The position numbers and the translations under genes were made by a program. This document shows, piece by piece, positions 1 to 10,777 of a stretch of DNA of 64,000 nt. This stretch comes from Tipula vernalis (lineage: Eukaryota > Arthropoda > Insecta > Diptera > Tipulidae), in contig OY282560.1 in the NCBI GenBank assembly GCA_958295665.1, positions 209,420,420-209,484,419 of the forward strand, given 5' to 3'. Every line of letters starts with the position of its first letter. The stretch's first letter is position 1. The notes beneath the pieces were generated by a model. The model ran no database searches, was not told the origin of the DNA, and worked only from the letters and a program-made list of their open reading frames with translations.

Positions 1-1258
1 AGAAAAATTTCTTTTTTTTGTTTGGACAAGATTTTTTTGTTACAAAAAAAAAAAAAAAAAAAAACGCGAAATAAGAAGTTAATATGCGGTATCTTTTTGT
101 GAAAATCAACAATAACAAAAAAATATAAAAAAAAATTAAATTACATTCCAAAAAATTGAATTGTTTTCATTTTTTTTTTTTTTTTATTCATTCTTGAAAC
201 GGGATTTTAAAATTTTTAGTTCTTATAATATTATTTTGTTTTTATATTTTTAGTCTTGGTGGAAAATGTCAACATCGTCATCGTCATGATTGCTCTCTAT
301 ATAGTGTTATATACATACATTACATATTTTATGTACATACATAGCTAGTATGTATGTAATAGAAAATCATGCGCGGTAATTTTCAATTGTTAAAATATAA
401 AAAAAATCTTGAGTTCAAAAACTGCACATTTTGTGATTTGGTTTTCATTTTTTATTCATTTTAGTCACGCAGGAAGTGTGACCTAACTCGAGGGCGGATT
501 TTGTTTTGTACATTGTTATGTTTCTTTTGTGCCGTGTACTGTGCTGATATATGGTTTGGATATGTTTTTTAAGTAAATACATTTTTAACCCTCTTACAGT
601 TTTTTTTTTTTTATTTAATAGTGAAATTAGAGGAAAAATAAATGTGGAAGTGTTCCACCCAATTTTTATGTTTTTTTTATATTTTAACTACGAGTATTAT
701 TTTATTATATTATGAATTTTTAATCCTGTCAATTGCATGAATAACAGGATCTTAGTTTTTTTAAAGTTTTTTTTTTGTTGTTATGTATAACGGTTTTACA
801 GTAATTCCATTATTACTTATGTTTCGTACGAATGCAATTTTTGTAATATAATATTTGTCGGTATAAAACACACAATGGTTAGATGTTTGTTGTAAATTCA
901 TGCTTATACTTGGTTCATTACTGTCGAAAGTTAAACTTTTTGTATCTTCTACTAGTCAATTAAGAAAACTCTACCAACTCTAAAAATCTTATTCAAAAAT
1001 TGTTTCAATTTTACTTTATTGTTCGCCCTCAGCAAGGATGACTATATATAAATCGATATAAATATAAACAGTATATTTGAAGGAGTAATGTCGTTACTAC
1101 CTTGGTAATTTTTTTATATTTTATAAAGAATAAAAAGCTCCGAGGACTCCTGTATTTTACCATAGTAGAGCCTCCAGGCACTTCTTATTTCATACTTGTA
1201 TGTTCTGAAGACTTCTGTATGTCCTGAGAGCTTTGGAGCTGATTCGACTACTAAGGTA
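1..1258. other. AT-rich non-coding DNA
   Basis: No coding region is recognisable. The stretch holds long A and T homopolymers (near 48-64, 170-185 and 600-612) and a short palindromic patch of acatac/gtatgt words near 310-360 of the kind common in fly intergenic DNA. It ends where the first LTR begins. Confidence 0.6.
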
Positions 1259-1395
1259 TGTTACACCCTTTGGGTGTCCCATTTTGTTTTATGTGTTCAA
1301 TATTGACTTTCACATTTATACCTCCCTTAAGCGGAAATTTAACAGACAATTTTTTTTTGTTATATACAACATGACCACCACAATGTTGACTTTCA
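1259..1395 (+). repeat. 5' LTR of gypsy element A
   Basis: This 137-bp direct repeat runs TG...CA and matches 5088-5224 with two substitutions. It is short for a gypsy LTR. Identity stops within two bases of the TTTCA end, which defines the boundary. Confidence 0.85.
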
Positions 1396-1397
1396 GT

Positions 1398-1804
1398 CCT
1401 TATCCTCCGGATTAAAGTTCGAACCTTCCACATCATTTTGTACTACCTCTCCTATCACTCCAATAGCTCCACAGACTTCCATTAGCAGTTCAATTAATGT
1501 GGAGGCGTACCATCAAGCTCCACTTAATCCTATAAAGCCACCTCCTATTATTACTTGTTGGAATTGTCAACGAGCTGGGCATCCTTATATGGATTGCGAT
1601 TTAGTGCGGCAACACACCTTTTGCTACGGTTGTGGCCAGTCTAACGTTTTGAAGCCGCATTGCCATTTTTGCAACAGAAAAGGTGCTTCGTTAAACCCGG
1701 TGAAGGAGACGACTATGGGATGGTCCAGTCGTCCTCCTGTACCAAATTTTCAGCGATCCCTATCACAGAATGTAGGTCCGTCATTTATTCCGACCCGAAA
1801 ATGA
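1398..1804 (+). pseudogene. Gag nucleocapsid fragment, gypsy element A
   Basis: Gag nucleocapsid binds element RNA during particle assembly. The frame is open from the LTR and the first ATG-like start used by an ORF caller is 1499. A CCHC knuckle (CWNCQRAGHPYMDC) lies near codons 20-33 from 1499, followed by a second cysteine cluster (CYGCG...CHFC). The capsid and matrix regions expected upstream are absent, so this is a 5'-deleted gag. Its end overlaps the protease frame by about 150 bp in the -1 frame, the usual arrangement for gag-pol frameshifting. I saw no clear slippery heptamer. Confidence 0.75.
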
Positions 1805-2565
1805 ACGAACTCTCAAAAATAAAAAAATTACATAACAAACGTCAAAATTGTCGCTCTATTTCTTATTTTAAAATGCGACAACAAATGTACCGAAACATAT
1901 CTTCCACTAAATTTTGCAATTCCATCGACTTTTTACAGGACAATCGTCCCTATGCAATTATATCCATTAATGGTACGAAAGTGCAGGGTTTGCTCGATAG
2001 TGGGGCAAATATATCAGCTTTAGGTAAGAATGCTCTAGCCTTTATTAAGGAACATAACTTGCCTCTTCACCCTATTCCTGCTGTAGTCCAGATTGCCAAC
2101 GGTTCTCCATTGAGAATTCACGGTTTTGTACATACTCAGATCACATATAATAACAAAGTTCAGGACATGAAATTATTCATTGTTCCGGCTTTACAGCAAG
2201 TATTATATTTGGGATGTGACTTCTGGCAGAAATTTGGCATACAACCAACCTTATCATCCGTTTCCGCCATGCCTTCACTTTTGCCTAACCTTAATGTTCG
2301 TCCAATTAGTTCTCCCGACAACTGCCAGCACACACTATCCGAGGATCAGCATCAAAGGTTGCAAGCAGTTATTGAAAGGTTTCCTATTTCTGAGAGCTTG
2401 GGGTTGGGTCGAACTCATCTCCTGAATCACACGATCGACGTTGGGGATGCTAGACCCATTAAGCAGCGCCATTATGCGGTCTCACCAGCGAAACAACAGC
2501 AAATTTATACTGAACTCGATCGAATGATTGCGTTGGATGTGATCGAAGAAAGTTACAGCTCATGA
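1645..2565 (+). pseudogene. Pol N-terminal part: aspartic protease and start of RT
   Basis: Open from 1645, in the -1 frame relative to gag. The protease carries the catalytic motif LLDSGANISALG near 1989-2024 and a downstream hydrophobic/LGCDFW segment typical of retropepsins. The C-terminal 60 residues match the entry to a gypsy reverse transcriptase (the IKQRHYAVSPAKQQ stretch). The frame ends at TGA 2563-2565. The next open frame starts 9 bases later in the same frame and continues the same domain, so this is one nonsense change splitting pol rather than a natural end. Confidence 0.85.
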
Positions 2566-2574
2566 AGCTCCCCA

Positions 2575-4998
2575 ATGGCGACCGTGCCGAGGAAGGATGG
2601 TGGTGTTCGACTCTGTCTTGATGCTCGAAGGCTCAATAGTCTGACAAGAAAAGATGCGTTTCCTTTGCCGCTGATTGACGGCTTGTTGAGCCGTTTGGAT
2701 CGTACCCGTTATATTTCGAGTCTGGATTTAAAGGATGCCTTTTGGCAGATACCTTTGGATCCAGCCTCGAGAGATAAGACGGCCTTTACCATCCCGGGAC
2801 GGCCACTTTATCAATTTAAAGTTATGCCCTTTGGCCTTTGTAATGCGCCTCAGACCTTGTGCCGATTGATGGCTACCGTGATTCCTCATCAACTGCATGA
2901 CCGGATATTTGTGTATCTGGATGACCTACTTATAACCACTGCTGACTTTGATGAGCATTTATCGTTGCTTCAGAATGTCGCTGAAAGGCTGACAAAAGCT
3001 GGGCTAACGATAAATGTTCAGAAAAGTAAGTTTCTGCTAAAGGAGATCAGATATCTGGGTTATGTAGTTGGTGAGCGAGGATTGGAACCTGATCCGGGCA
3101 AGGTCGAGGCCATTCTAAAATTTCCTCGGCCAACAAACATCAGACAAATGCGACGATTTTTAGGCGTCACGGGATGGTATCGACGTTTTATTGACGGGTA
3201 CTCTGCATTGTCGGCACCTCTCTCTTCTCTTTTAAAGAAGAACCATAAATTTGTTTGGTCTTCCGAAGCTGAAACTGCATTTATTATGTTAAAACATGCT
3301 CTCTGTTCCGCTCCAGTTCTTACTACTCCCAACTTTAACGCTCGGTTTTACATCCAATGCGATGCCAGTTCTACGGGTATAGGAGCGGTCTTGTTCCAAC
3401 GCGATGCTGAGGGGCATGATAGACCCATAGCCTATATGTCCAGAAAGCTTAATGCAGCTCAACGGAATTACTCGGTTACAGAGCAAGAATGTCTGGCCGC
3501 AATTGAAGCAATCAAAAAGTTTAGAGTGTACGTAGAGGGCCTACCATTCACCGTGATAACAGACCATGCCAGCTTAAAGTGGCTCATGTCTCTTAAAGAT
3601 GTGTCGGGAAGACTGGCACGATGGTCCTTGAAGCTTCAAGGGTACGATTTTGAAATTGAATTTCGAAAGGGAACTCAAAATGCTGTGCCCGATGCCCTAT
3701 CACGTATCGAAATCGAATCCCTTGATGTTTTTCAGTACCCTTTTTCTGATTCTCCGATGCATGTGGACCTCACTTCTTCAGCTTTCACTGATCCTATTTA
3801 CCGACAATTAGCAGATTCCATTCAACAGTCTAAATATCACATTAACCTTTTCACATATCAAAATTTAATTTACATCCAGCCTTACGCGCACAAAAATAGT
3901 CTTCCGGATATTCCATCTTACAAATTGCTTGTTCCAGAATCGCTTCGATCAGCTCTACTTCAATCCGCTCATTGCCCTCCAACTGCCGCTCATCTGGGGA
4001 TTAGTAAAACTATCGAATTCATTCAGCGTTATTATTATTGGCCCACGATTCGTTCAGACGTAAAACGGTTTATTAATGCATGCATTAAGTGTAAAATCAA
4101 TAAACCGCCAAATCAAATTTGCAAACCTCCCCTCGGTTCTTTACCTATGACATTTAGACCCTTTCAGAGGATATATTTGGACTTCTTGGGGCCGTATCCT
4201 CGCACAAAAAAGGGCAATACTGGTATTCTGATTGCTCTTGACCATTTGTCAAAATTTGTGATCACCCGACCAGTTAGACAAGCCACTGCTAAAGAAGTGT
4301 GTGATTTCCTTGAAGGCGAGATATTTCTGATGTTTGGAGTCCCTGAAGTCATTCTTACGGACAACGGTAGACAGTTCGAATCAGTACTTTTACAAACTTT
4401 ATGTAAAAAGTATGGTGTCAGGCATATGTTTACGGCCAAATATTCGCCTCAGGGAAATGCCTCCGAGCGCGTTAATCGAACTCTGTTGGCATCCTTACGA
4501 GCTTATATTAAATCTGATCAACGCTTATGGGATTCAAATCTTTCTGCCATCACCCATGCCCTTCGCAATACAATTTATGATACCTCTAAATACTCTCCGC
4601 ATTTTCTGGTCTTTGGTCAGCATGCCGTTCTTCATGGTTCGCTGTATGAATTGCTGCGGAACGCTTCCGCATTTGGTGGAAATTATCTGCATAGCGAAGA
4701 TAAACCAGAGTATCTATTTAAAGTCTATAAAAACGTTCAAGAAAATCTAACCAAGTCTGCTGAGAACAGTAAAATTAGATACAATTTAAGAACGCGTTAT
4801 CCCAAAATCATGATAGGACAGACGGTTTTCGTTAAAAATTTCAAGCAAAGCAAATCTTCTGAACAATATGCTGCCAAACTTGCACCTAAATTTATTAAGG
4901 CCATTGTTATTCAACTCGTGGGAAAAGTTGCTTGTGAACTGGGCAATGAAAATGGAAAGAGCCTAGGAATATATCATTTCAAAGATATTAAAATTTGA
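2575..4998 (+). CDS. pol: Pol: reverse transcriptase, RNase H and integrase (gypsy A)
   Basis: Ty3/gypsy polyprotein of 807 codons that copies element RNA into DNA and integrates it. RT: SSLDLKDAFWQIP near residue 50 and the active-site box VYLDDLL near 113-118. RNase H: CDASSTGIGAVLF near 262 and TDHASLKWLM near 328. Integrase: an HHCC zinc domain (H..H...CIKCK) near 470-505, catalytic D in YLDFLGPY near 535, D in TDNGRQFES near 590 and E in NASERVNRT near 630. The end of the frame lies 89 bp before the 3' LTR and there is no env. It is intact from 2575, but upstream RT sequence is cut off by the TGA at 2563. It could be translated only by readthrough or after that change. Confidence 0.9.
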   Translation: MATVPRKDGGVRLCLDARRLNSLTRKDAFPLPLIDGLLSRLDRTRYISSLDLKDAFWQIPLDPASRDKTAFTIPGRPLYQFKVMPFGLCNAPQTLCRLMATVIPHQLHDRIFVYLDDLLITTADFDEHLSLLQNVAERLTKAGLTINVQKSKFLLKEIRYLGYVVGERGLEPDPGKVEAILKFPRPTNIRQMRRFLGVTGWYRRFIDGYSALSAPLSSLLKKNHKFVWSSEAETAFIMLKHALCSAPVLTTPNFNARFYIQCDASSTGIGAVLFQRDAEGHDRPIAYMSRKLNAAQRNYSVTEQECLAAIEAIKKFRVYVEGLPFTVITDHASLKWLMSLKDVSGRLARWSLKLQGYDFEIEFRKGTQNAVPDALSRIEIESLDVFQYPFSDSPMHVDLTSSAFTDPIYRQLADSIQQSKYHINLFTYQNLIYIQPYAHKNSLPDIPSYKLLVPESLRSALLQSAHCPPTAAHLGISKTIEFIQRYYYWPTIRSDVKRFINACIKCKINKPPNQICKPPLGSLPMTFRPFQRIYLDFLGPYPRTKKGNTGILIALDHLSKFVITRPVRQATAKEVCDFLEGEIFLMFGVPEVILTDNGRQFESVLLQTLCKKYGVRHMFTAKYSPQGNASERVNRTLLASLRAYIKSDQRLWDSNLSAITHALRNTIYDTSKYSPHFLVFGQHAVLHGSLYELLRNASAFGGNYLHSEDKPEYLFKVYKNVQENLTKSAENSKIRYNLRTRYPKIMIGQTVFVKNFKQSKSSEQYAAKLAPKFIKAIVIQLVGKVACELGNENGKSLGIYHFKDIKI

Positions 4999-5087
4999 AT
5001 TGTAATTTTCTTTTTTTTTCAATTGCTCTATAATAATTTTTGCCCGGCTTTTGAGACCCATCAACAGGGGTGAGTCGTCCCCACGAT

Positions 5088-5224
5088 TGTTATGCCCTTT
5101 GGGTGTCCCATTTTGTTTTATGTGTTCAATATTGACTTTCACATTTATACCTCCCTTAAGCGGAAATTTAACAGACAATTTTTTTTTGTTATATACAACA
5201 TGACCACCACAATGTTGACTTTCA
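5088..5224 (+). repeat. 3' LTR of gypsy element A
   Basis: Direct repeat of 1259-1395, starting TGTTATG and ending TTTCA. The bases just upstream (near 5064-5085) include a short G-rich stretch but no long polypurine tract. Confidence 0.85.
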
Positions 5225-6640
5225 GTGTACCTTACTTCGTTTCCTCTTTATCGAATTTTTTTTGGTAGTGGTTTATGATCTTCGAAATGTAACTTTTTTT
5301 TTTCCCCCGCTTATGGCTGAGTCGATAAAAGCTGAACAAAATTGAAAAAGAAAAAAAGAGGTGATTCTAGTTTTGGTTTTTTTTCTAAAAGGTTGTGCTG
5401 AATGACTTCAAGTCATTTAAAACCGAGAAAAAAAAAATATATTAATATGAACTGTGTATCGATTTCTATTGTGTTAAGAAGTTGCTAAAAATAATAATAA
5501 AACCAAAATAAAATTACCTATAAAATAATTCAATAAAATAATTCAATAAAATAATTGTGCATAGTATAAATATCTTTAAGAAAAAGAAATAAAAAAACGT
5601 GACCATACTAAAAATTATGTATGAGGTGTTCACGAATTTTGGACAATAAATTTTTTTTTTGTATATCTAACGTAAATGTGAGAAAAAAAACGGTTACTGA
5701 TTGACTGTTGTAATTTAAATATATAAATATATTGCCAATTATTATTGTGTAAATGAATAAATAAAAACAACAAAACAACATAAAAACAATAAAAATATTT
5801 AAAACATTAATTATAATCTAGTGTTTTAAATTGTAACATTTCATTCATGGTAGTGAATAAATCATCACGTTAACTGATGTACATACACCTGATCATAGCA
5901 GTAAATGCGTAAGTGTTATTTTATTAACGGTAATATGTATTTTCATTTCGTTCCATGAGTCCACCATATAACGTTCTACAATTCGTTATTTAAATCCAAC
6001 TCATGGTTCCAATGCTAACGTATTCATCCATATCTGAGGCTCAAAATTCTATGTGACTAATGCTTGATACTAATTTAATGAGAAACCAGAATTAGCACAA
6101 TTATAGAAAGTATTATCACCAGTTATACATGGATCAAATTAATGACTTAAAATTACCTTGATCAAACAAAATTTCGTGTGAAGTATCATAAATTCATCAC
6201 TCAACGTTCATCAATGAACTACAGTTGTAGATATTAATTTTGTTTTGTGTATTATCACTTTTGATTTTTTTATTCAAAATTTTTTTTTTGAATTTTTCTT
6301 TAATTAATTTTCAATTTTTTTGTTAAGTTCAAATGAATTTTTTTTGTTTTGCATTACATTTCTTAAATGTTCACTTTAATTTCTGAATATCTTAATTAAT
6401 TAAATTTAAATTTTTTTGAAATTCTAAAAAAATATAAATTTATTGTATTCTAGAATAGACATGACACATTCCCCAATTGTGATAATCCAAATCAAATTAA
6501 ACATGAGTAGATAAATTTAATAGTATTTGTTGTAAAATGACGAGGCTTGAGTGACGTTTTGGCGTACTGAATCAGTTTGTGTTTTCCTTCCTGTGTATTT
6601 TTGTTTCTTCGTACAACGGTCTAGCAAGATCTATTATGAA
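5225..6640. other. AT-rich non-coding DNA
   Basis: No gene recognised. Contents are poly-A/T runs and a small threefold repeat of AAATAATTCAAT near 5520-5555. Confidence 0.55.
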
Positions 6641-6702
6641 TACTATCAAATCCCACTCCCAGCCGTCGAGCTTAAGCCAAGCAAGTAAATGACCGTGATA
6701 GA

Positions 6703-6981
6703 CTATTCATATAGATAAAAACATATTTCTATAACGAAATGGATTGCACCTGAGCCAAAACAATAATTTTTTTTTGGTTTTATTACAATCCGGAAGCATT
6801 TGGCTTCACATTTCGTTACAGGTAGCCTTTGTTTACCCAAAGCTCTACACAAAGTAGATGCTCCCAACATAGCTAAATGAAAAGCATCAGATAGCTGGTT
6901 TACTAAATCATCCAACTTCTGTGTAGACAAGGCTGGGCCGTAACGAATTACATGTAATTGAATTATGTAATGAAAGTACAA
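6703..6981 (-). pseudogene. Unidentified ORF, possibly a LINE ORF2 scrap
   Basis: A 92-codon frame. Its middle (QKLDDLVNQLSDAFHLAM) resembles, by eye only, the helical linker between endonuclease and RT of Jockey/R1-type LINEs. No catalytic motif is present, and the ends look non-coding. It could equally be chance. Confidence 0.2.
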
Positions 6982-7149
6982 ATTACAATTTGTCGCTTGT
7001 ATTTTAATTAGTCGTTTTCCTAGTAAGTATCTTGTATTTTAATTACTTGTGAAGCAATCTACTTACTAGTACACTTTTACTGTGCTACAATTTGCTCATA
7101 ATCAAGAAGTTTACAATTTGCTAATAATCAAGAATTCGACCGCAGCCGA

Positions 7150-7640
7150 CCCTGTTAAAGTTAGCCGAAAATTTCCAGCCGAAAGTAAAAGGTCGATAAT
7201 GTAGATTATGTTATTAACATTCCAGCCGAAAATAAACAATTTGGTGGTTCACAGCCAAAAGTAAACAGGATACACGGATTGCAATAAAATGTTTTGTAAA
7301 TAGTCTTACGTGGAAAACTTTGTTTAACTTAGTCGTGAAAAATATCGAAAAACCAGAAGAATCCACAAAATTGTAATAAAATCAGCCCCTAGAGTGTATA
7401 TTTGAAGTTGAATCGTTTTTATGTGATTTGTCAATAGCAACCGCAGAAAAAAATTCAGTTCAAGTTTCCCGTGGGAAATCTCGGAAAATTCGATTTTCCA
7501 AAAATCATTAGAAAATTTGTATGCCTCTAGAGTGTTATGCCTCGAGATGTCAATATCTATCTCAGGAAAAAAATTCAATTCAAGTTTCCCGTGTAAATCT
7601 GGGAGAAATTAATTAAGTTTCCAGCTTAAAGTAAAAATGA
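7150..7640. repeat. Degenerate short repeats
   Basis: The word CAGCCGAAAGTAAA recurs in degenerate form near 7157, 7177, 7223, 7251 and 7618. A roughly 50-bp direct repeat (containing CAAGTTTCCCGTG) occurs near 7445-7490 and again near 7565-7612. No coding potential is evident. Confidence 0.5.
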
Positions 7641-7696
7641 GTGAATAAAATCAGTCCCATCAGCCAAATTGTTTTTCTCAAATTTAACAAGTAACT

Positions 7697-7800
7697 AGGG
7701 TGGTTTTGGCTACCAGCTCCGTAACCTTCCAATAGGGTGCGCATCACATAAGCTGTTCTGGTCATGTATTAGGCAGCTGAATGATGGGTACAATTGTGTA
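7697..7800 (+). mobile_element. Truncated copy of short non-LTR element
   Basis: Starts GGTGGTTTTGGC, then shares about 90 bp (CCAGCTCCGTAACCTTCC onward to ACAATTGTGTAA) with the element at 15750-16508. Relative to that copy it lacks about 40 bp just after the common start. The rest of the element is absent or too diverged to recognise. Confidence 0.6.
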
Positions 7801-8020
7801 AACCTTTATTAACCACAATGAAGCATTTTTTTGCCACACACCCAACCCACACAATTGTGTGACCAAAGAAACATGCTTGGTGAAACACCAGAACAATTAA
7901 CTTCTGTATCTACTATTGCCCAATCCACACAACTGTGTATCTCAATTTACAGTAATTATAAATTAACGAATTTATTTTATAAAGTAACAAAATTTAACCA
8001 GCATGCACAATTGTGTATGT
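7790..8020. repeat. Cluster of CACAATTGTG palindromes
   Basis: Four copies or near-copies of the palindrome CACAATTGTG occur near 7790, 7851, 7934 and 8004 in about 220 bp. The function is unknown. They might be subterminal motifs of a decayed element. Confidence 0.5.
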
Positions 8021-8109
8021 AAAAATATCTCTTTATTTTATAATTTTTTTCAGTTTAACTAATTAAATCTCTTCTGTGATAAGCCCTGACAACTGTCTTT
8101 CAACATTTA

Positions 8110-8129
8110 AACTAGCTAGCTAGCTAGCG
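8110..8129. repeat. CTAG microsatellite
   Basis: A short run of the tetranucleotide CTAG, about four units long. Confidence 0.8.
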
Positions 8130-8249
8130 ACCCTTCCAATATTTCACACATGTGCCCCTTCTGTGACGATTGGCACACCTATTAGTTATTTAGAAAAATA
8201 CTTCGATCAAAATCATTACAAAAATGCAGCCTTATACACAAATATGTAC

Positions 8250-9205
8250 CATCTAAAAGCGACAGGGTTCGAACTAAAAACTACCGCACTGGAAATAAAA
8301 AAGCTTTAAGGGATTTTGATGACAATGGGAACAATTAAATATCCACATATATATTTATATTGGAGACCGGGATATAAATTGATAAAATTGCTTCCGAAAT
8401 GAGCAAAAATCGGTTTAGAATATTAAGGCTAGCATTACATTATAGGGATGTAAGCTGTTTGCCAACTATGTCAACCTTTTCTGGCAAGGTGTAAAAATAT
8501 TTTGCGAAAAGTCGAGCATTATTCCATTGATGAACAGGTTATTCCTTTTTTCCCAGGCCATTGGGAATAAAAAATTTCGTATTAACGACATCAAAGGGTC
8601 TTGTAATGGATTTTAACATATATAAGGGAAAATTCGGAAAATTTGAGAAGACAATAGGGTTAGGTGCAGCAGTCGTCCTAAAATTAGTAGAAACCATTTC
8701 AGCTGGTAGTTTCATTTATTTTGACCGATTTTTTACATCAATACCTTTGCTGAAAAAATTGAAGGACTTGAACTATTTAGCTATTGGAACGATAAATAAC
8801 AACAGGTTTAAAGACGTAAAATTCAAGCAAGATGCTCGTTTGGTTAGAGGTGAAGCTCAGGAGTTCAAGTACGACGACGGGCTAAACAACTTTAACTTGT
8901 GAAATGGAGCGACAAAAAATGTGTCACACTAGCTTCTACAATAGCTGGCATAAGCCCCATGGGTGAAGCGAAACGATGGAAGAAAAAGGAACGAACATTT
9001 ATTGAAATTGATTTTTCAAAAGCTTTCGGTCAATACAACAAATACATGGGGGGCGTCGATATTTGCGACCAGTTGTTAGAGTATTATCGTATTTTTCTAT
9101 AGACCAGAAAATGGATATTAATGGCGGCTCAACATTTCATAGATTTGACTGTGGTAAATTCTTGGAGTGAGTATCGCAGAGATTGCAAAAAATTCAGCCA
9201 ACTCT
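8250..9205 (+). pseudogene. piggyBac-type transposase, decayed
   Basis: A piggyBac DDD transposase cuts and pastes DNA at TTAA. Pieces appear in the family order but in changing frames: a TALEIKK...YW region near 8298-8370, MSKNRFRILRLALHY at 8399, GIKNFVL...GLVMDFNIYKGK at 8561-8902, and KWSDKKCVTLAST...YNKYMGGVDICDQL at 8900-9102. The next piece, WILMAAQHFIDLTVVNSW, follows at about 9111-9160. The MGGVD box and the FDRFFTS segment (catalytic region) are visible. There is at least one frameshift near 8897, another near 9100, and stops upstream. No TTAA-flanked inverted repeats were found, so the element ends are lost. Its 3' side abuts the BEL-A integrase fragment. Confidence 0.85.
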
Positions 9206-9512
9206 ACGGCAAATCAACAAAACCAGTACAATTACTAACCTGTAGACTAGCAATAGGAGATTCCTTACTCTTTGCAATTGAGAGAAATGAAGCGCTTAGC
9301 TTTTCGATTGTTTCAACTAGTTCGTCTCTTGCTGTGAGTATTAATGGATGTTTGACTTCGTATGTTATAGATGCATTCCGGATTCTTCCTCCAACTTGCA
9401 GTATTCCATGTTCGTCGATAATTGGATTAAGGTATTTTAGGCTACTTGAGGATGGTAATTGCTTATTGGAGGTAATGGACTTAATTTCGAGCTCAAAGTG
9501 TTTGTTTTGCAT
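9204..9512 (-). pseudogene. BEL-A integrase N-terminal fragment
   Basis: A 102-codon frame whose middle (DEHGILQVGGRIRNA...HPLIL) is the characteristic segment that precedes the zinc domain of BEL/Pao integrases. The zinc ligands and DDE core are missing. The sequence stops being recognisable near the junction with the piggyBac remnant. Confidence 0.75.
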
Positions 9513-9822
9513 ATATGAAGGAAAATGAGAAATTGCGATTTTTTGATTTCTGTGGTGAGAAGATTGGTCGGAAAGGAATTTGTTGGTGCTCGTTTTAAAC
9601 TTATATTCATAAATCGCAGTATATACACCAAGATTCGCACTGTTTTATTAAAGCTGGATGTCTTCTCCATCAGATCATCTATTATATTTGGTGGTGGAAT
9701 TTGAATGTGTGTTGATTGGGTTCGTATTTCCTGGATTGTGGTAGATCGATTGTATATATTTTCTAGCCAATTTTTAGATTTTGCTAGCCAGGTATGACCA
9801 TTCCACCATAAACTAATATTTT

Positions 9823-10765
9823 TTAACTTTCTGGGTCGACTCCTCTGGACGCAAAATCAGCCGGGTTATCCTCTGAACTCACATGCCTCCATTGAGATCT
9901 GCTCATATTTGTGAGTATCTCACCAGTTCGATTAGCGACGAAGGTATTCCATTTTGTGGGATGTGTGGAAAGCCAATCTAAAACTATAGTGGAATCAGTC
10001 CATGCGTTGATCTCTTTAATATTGGTAGCCAAAGCTTTTTTGATGACGACAAATAGCTTAACAGCAATGCCCCGCATAGCCCTAAACGTGGAATGGTTAT
10101 TTGTTTCACGGGTACCACTTTTGTTTTCGATGCTAAAAGCTTTATGTGCGATTCTCCATTTGGCTGTGTTGTTTGAATATATATAACTGCCGCATAAGCT
10201 TGTTTTGTTGCATCTGAAAATCCGTGTAGTGATATGTTGCTGTTTGCAGTCGTGCCTATGTGTCTATCTAGAGAAATATGTTCTATTTTCACCAGGTTAT
10301 CACGAATTTTTAACCATTCTGCTTTTGCGTCATCTGGTAATTGGTCATCCCATCCTAAATTTTTAAGCCATAACGTCTGAAAGAATATTTTGACTCTGAC
10401 GGTCCTGGAGCAAGCCATCCAAAGGGATGAAACAGTCGACTTGCTTCTGACAGGATTTCCCTCTTTGTCGTAGTTGGTTTCTGGTTTAGATTTACCTTGA
10501 ACTGAAAACAGTCTGTTTTTGGATTCCAATGCAAGCCTAGCACTTTGACCGAATTCGATTCTTCGATCTTGAAAACGTTCGTTTGGTTGATAGATTGAGT
10601 AGAATTGTCCAGTAACCTTTCGTCGTTTGTCAACCATTTTCTGAGCTGGAAACGAGAACTAGACAGTATGAAATCTATCTCATGCTTGAGTTTTATGGTG
10701 TCTTTCGTTGAATCGGCTCCTGACATCAAATCATCCACATAGATATTATTTCTTATATGTTTCAC
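9823..10765 (-). pseudogene. BEL-A reverse transcriptase C-terminus and RNase H
   Basis: RT continues with the active-site box NNIYVDDLMSG (codons 6-16 from 10765). Then come the HWNPKTDCF and LFHPFGWLAP segments typical of Pao RT, and after a frame change the RNase H motifs HGFSDATKQAYAAVIYI, WTDSTIVLDWL and NPADFASRGV. Three overlapping frames (10355-10765, 9984-10637, 9823-10077) cover the domain, so there are at least two frameshifts. Confidence 0.85.
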
Positions 10766-10777
10766 TGCTTCTGGAAA

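Larger units (their letters stand above)
1259..5224 (+). mobile_element. Gypsy-type LTR retrotransposon A, gag-deleted
   Basis: A 4.0-kb element bounded by two direct repeats of 137 bp that start TGTTA and end TTTCA. Between them, in plus orientation, are a Gag zinc-knuckle fragment, an aspartic protease, and reverse transcriptase, RNase H and integrase in the Ty3/gypsy order. The capsid part of gag and most of the leader are missing, since the zinc-knuckle frame is open straight from the 5' LTR. The LTRs differ at only two positions (1264-1265 against 5093-5094), which suggests a young insertion. No convincing target duplication was seen: flanks are AGGTA on the left and GTGTA on the right. 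A TGA splits pol, so this copy cannot act alone. Confidence 0.9.

Noticed and set aside
1251..1436. Minus and plus frames of about 60 codons within and next to the first LTR (also 4963-5178)
   Set aside because: They lie in LTR sequence, recur with both LTR copies and show no protein features.
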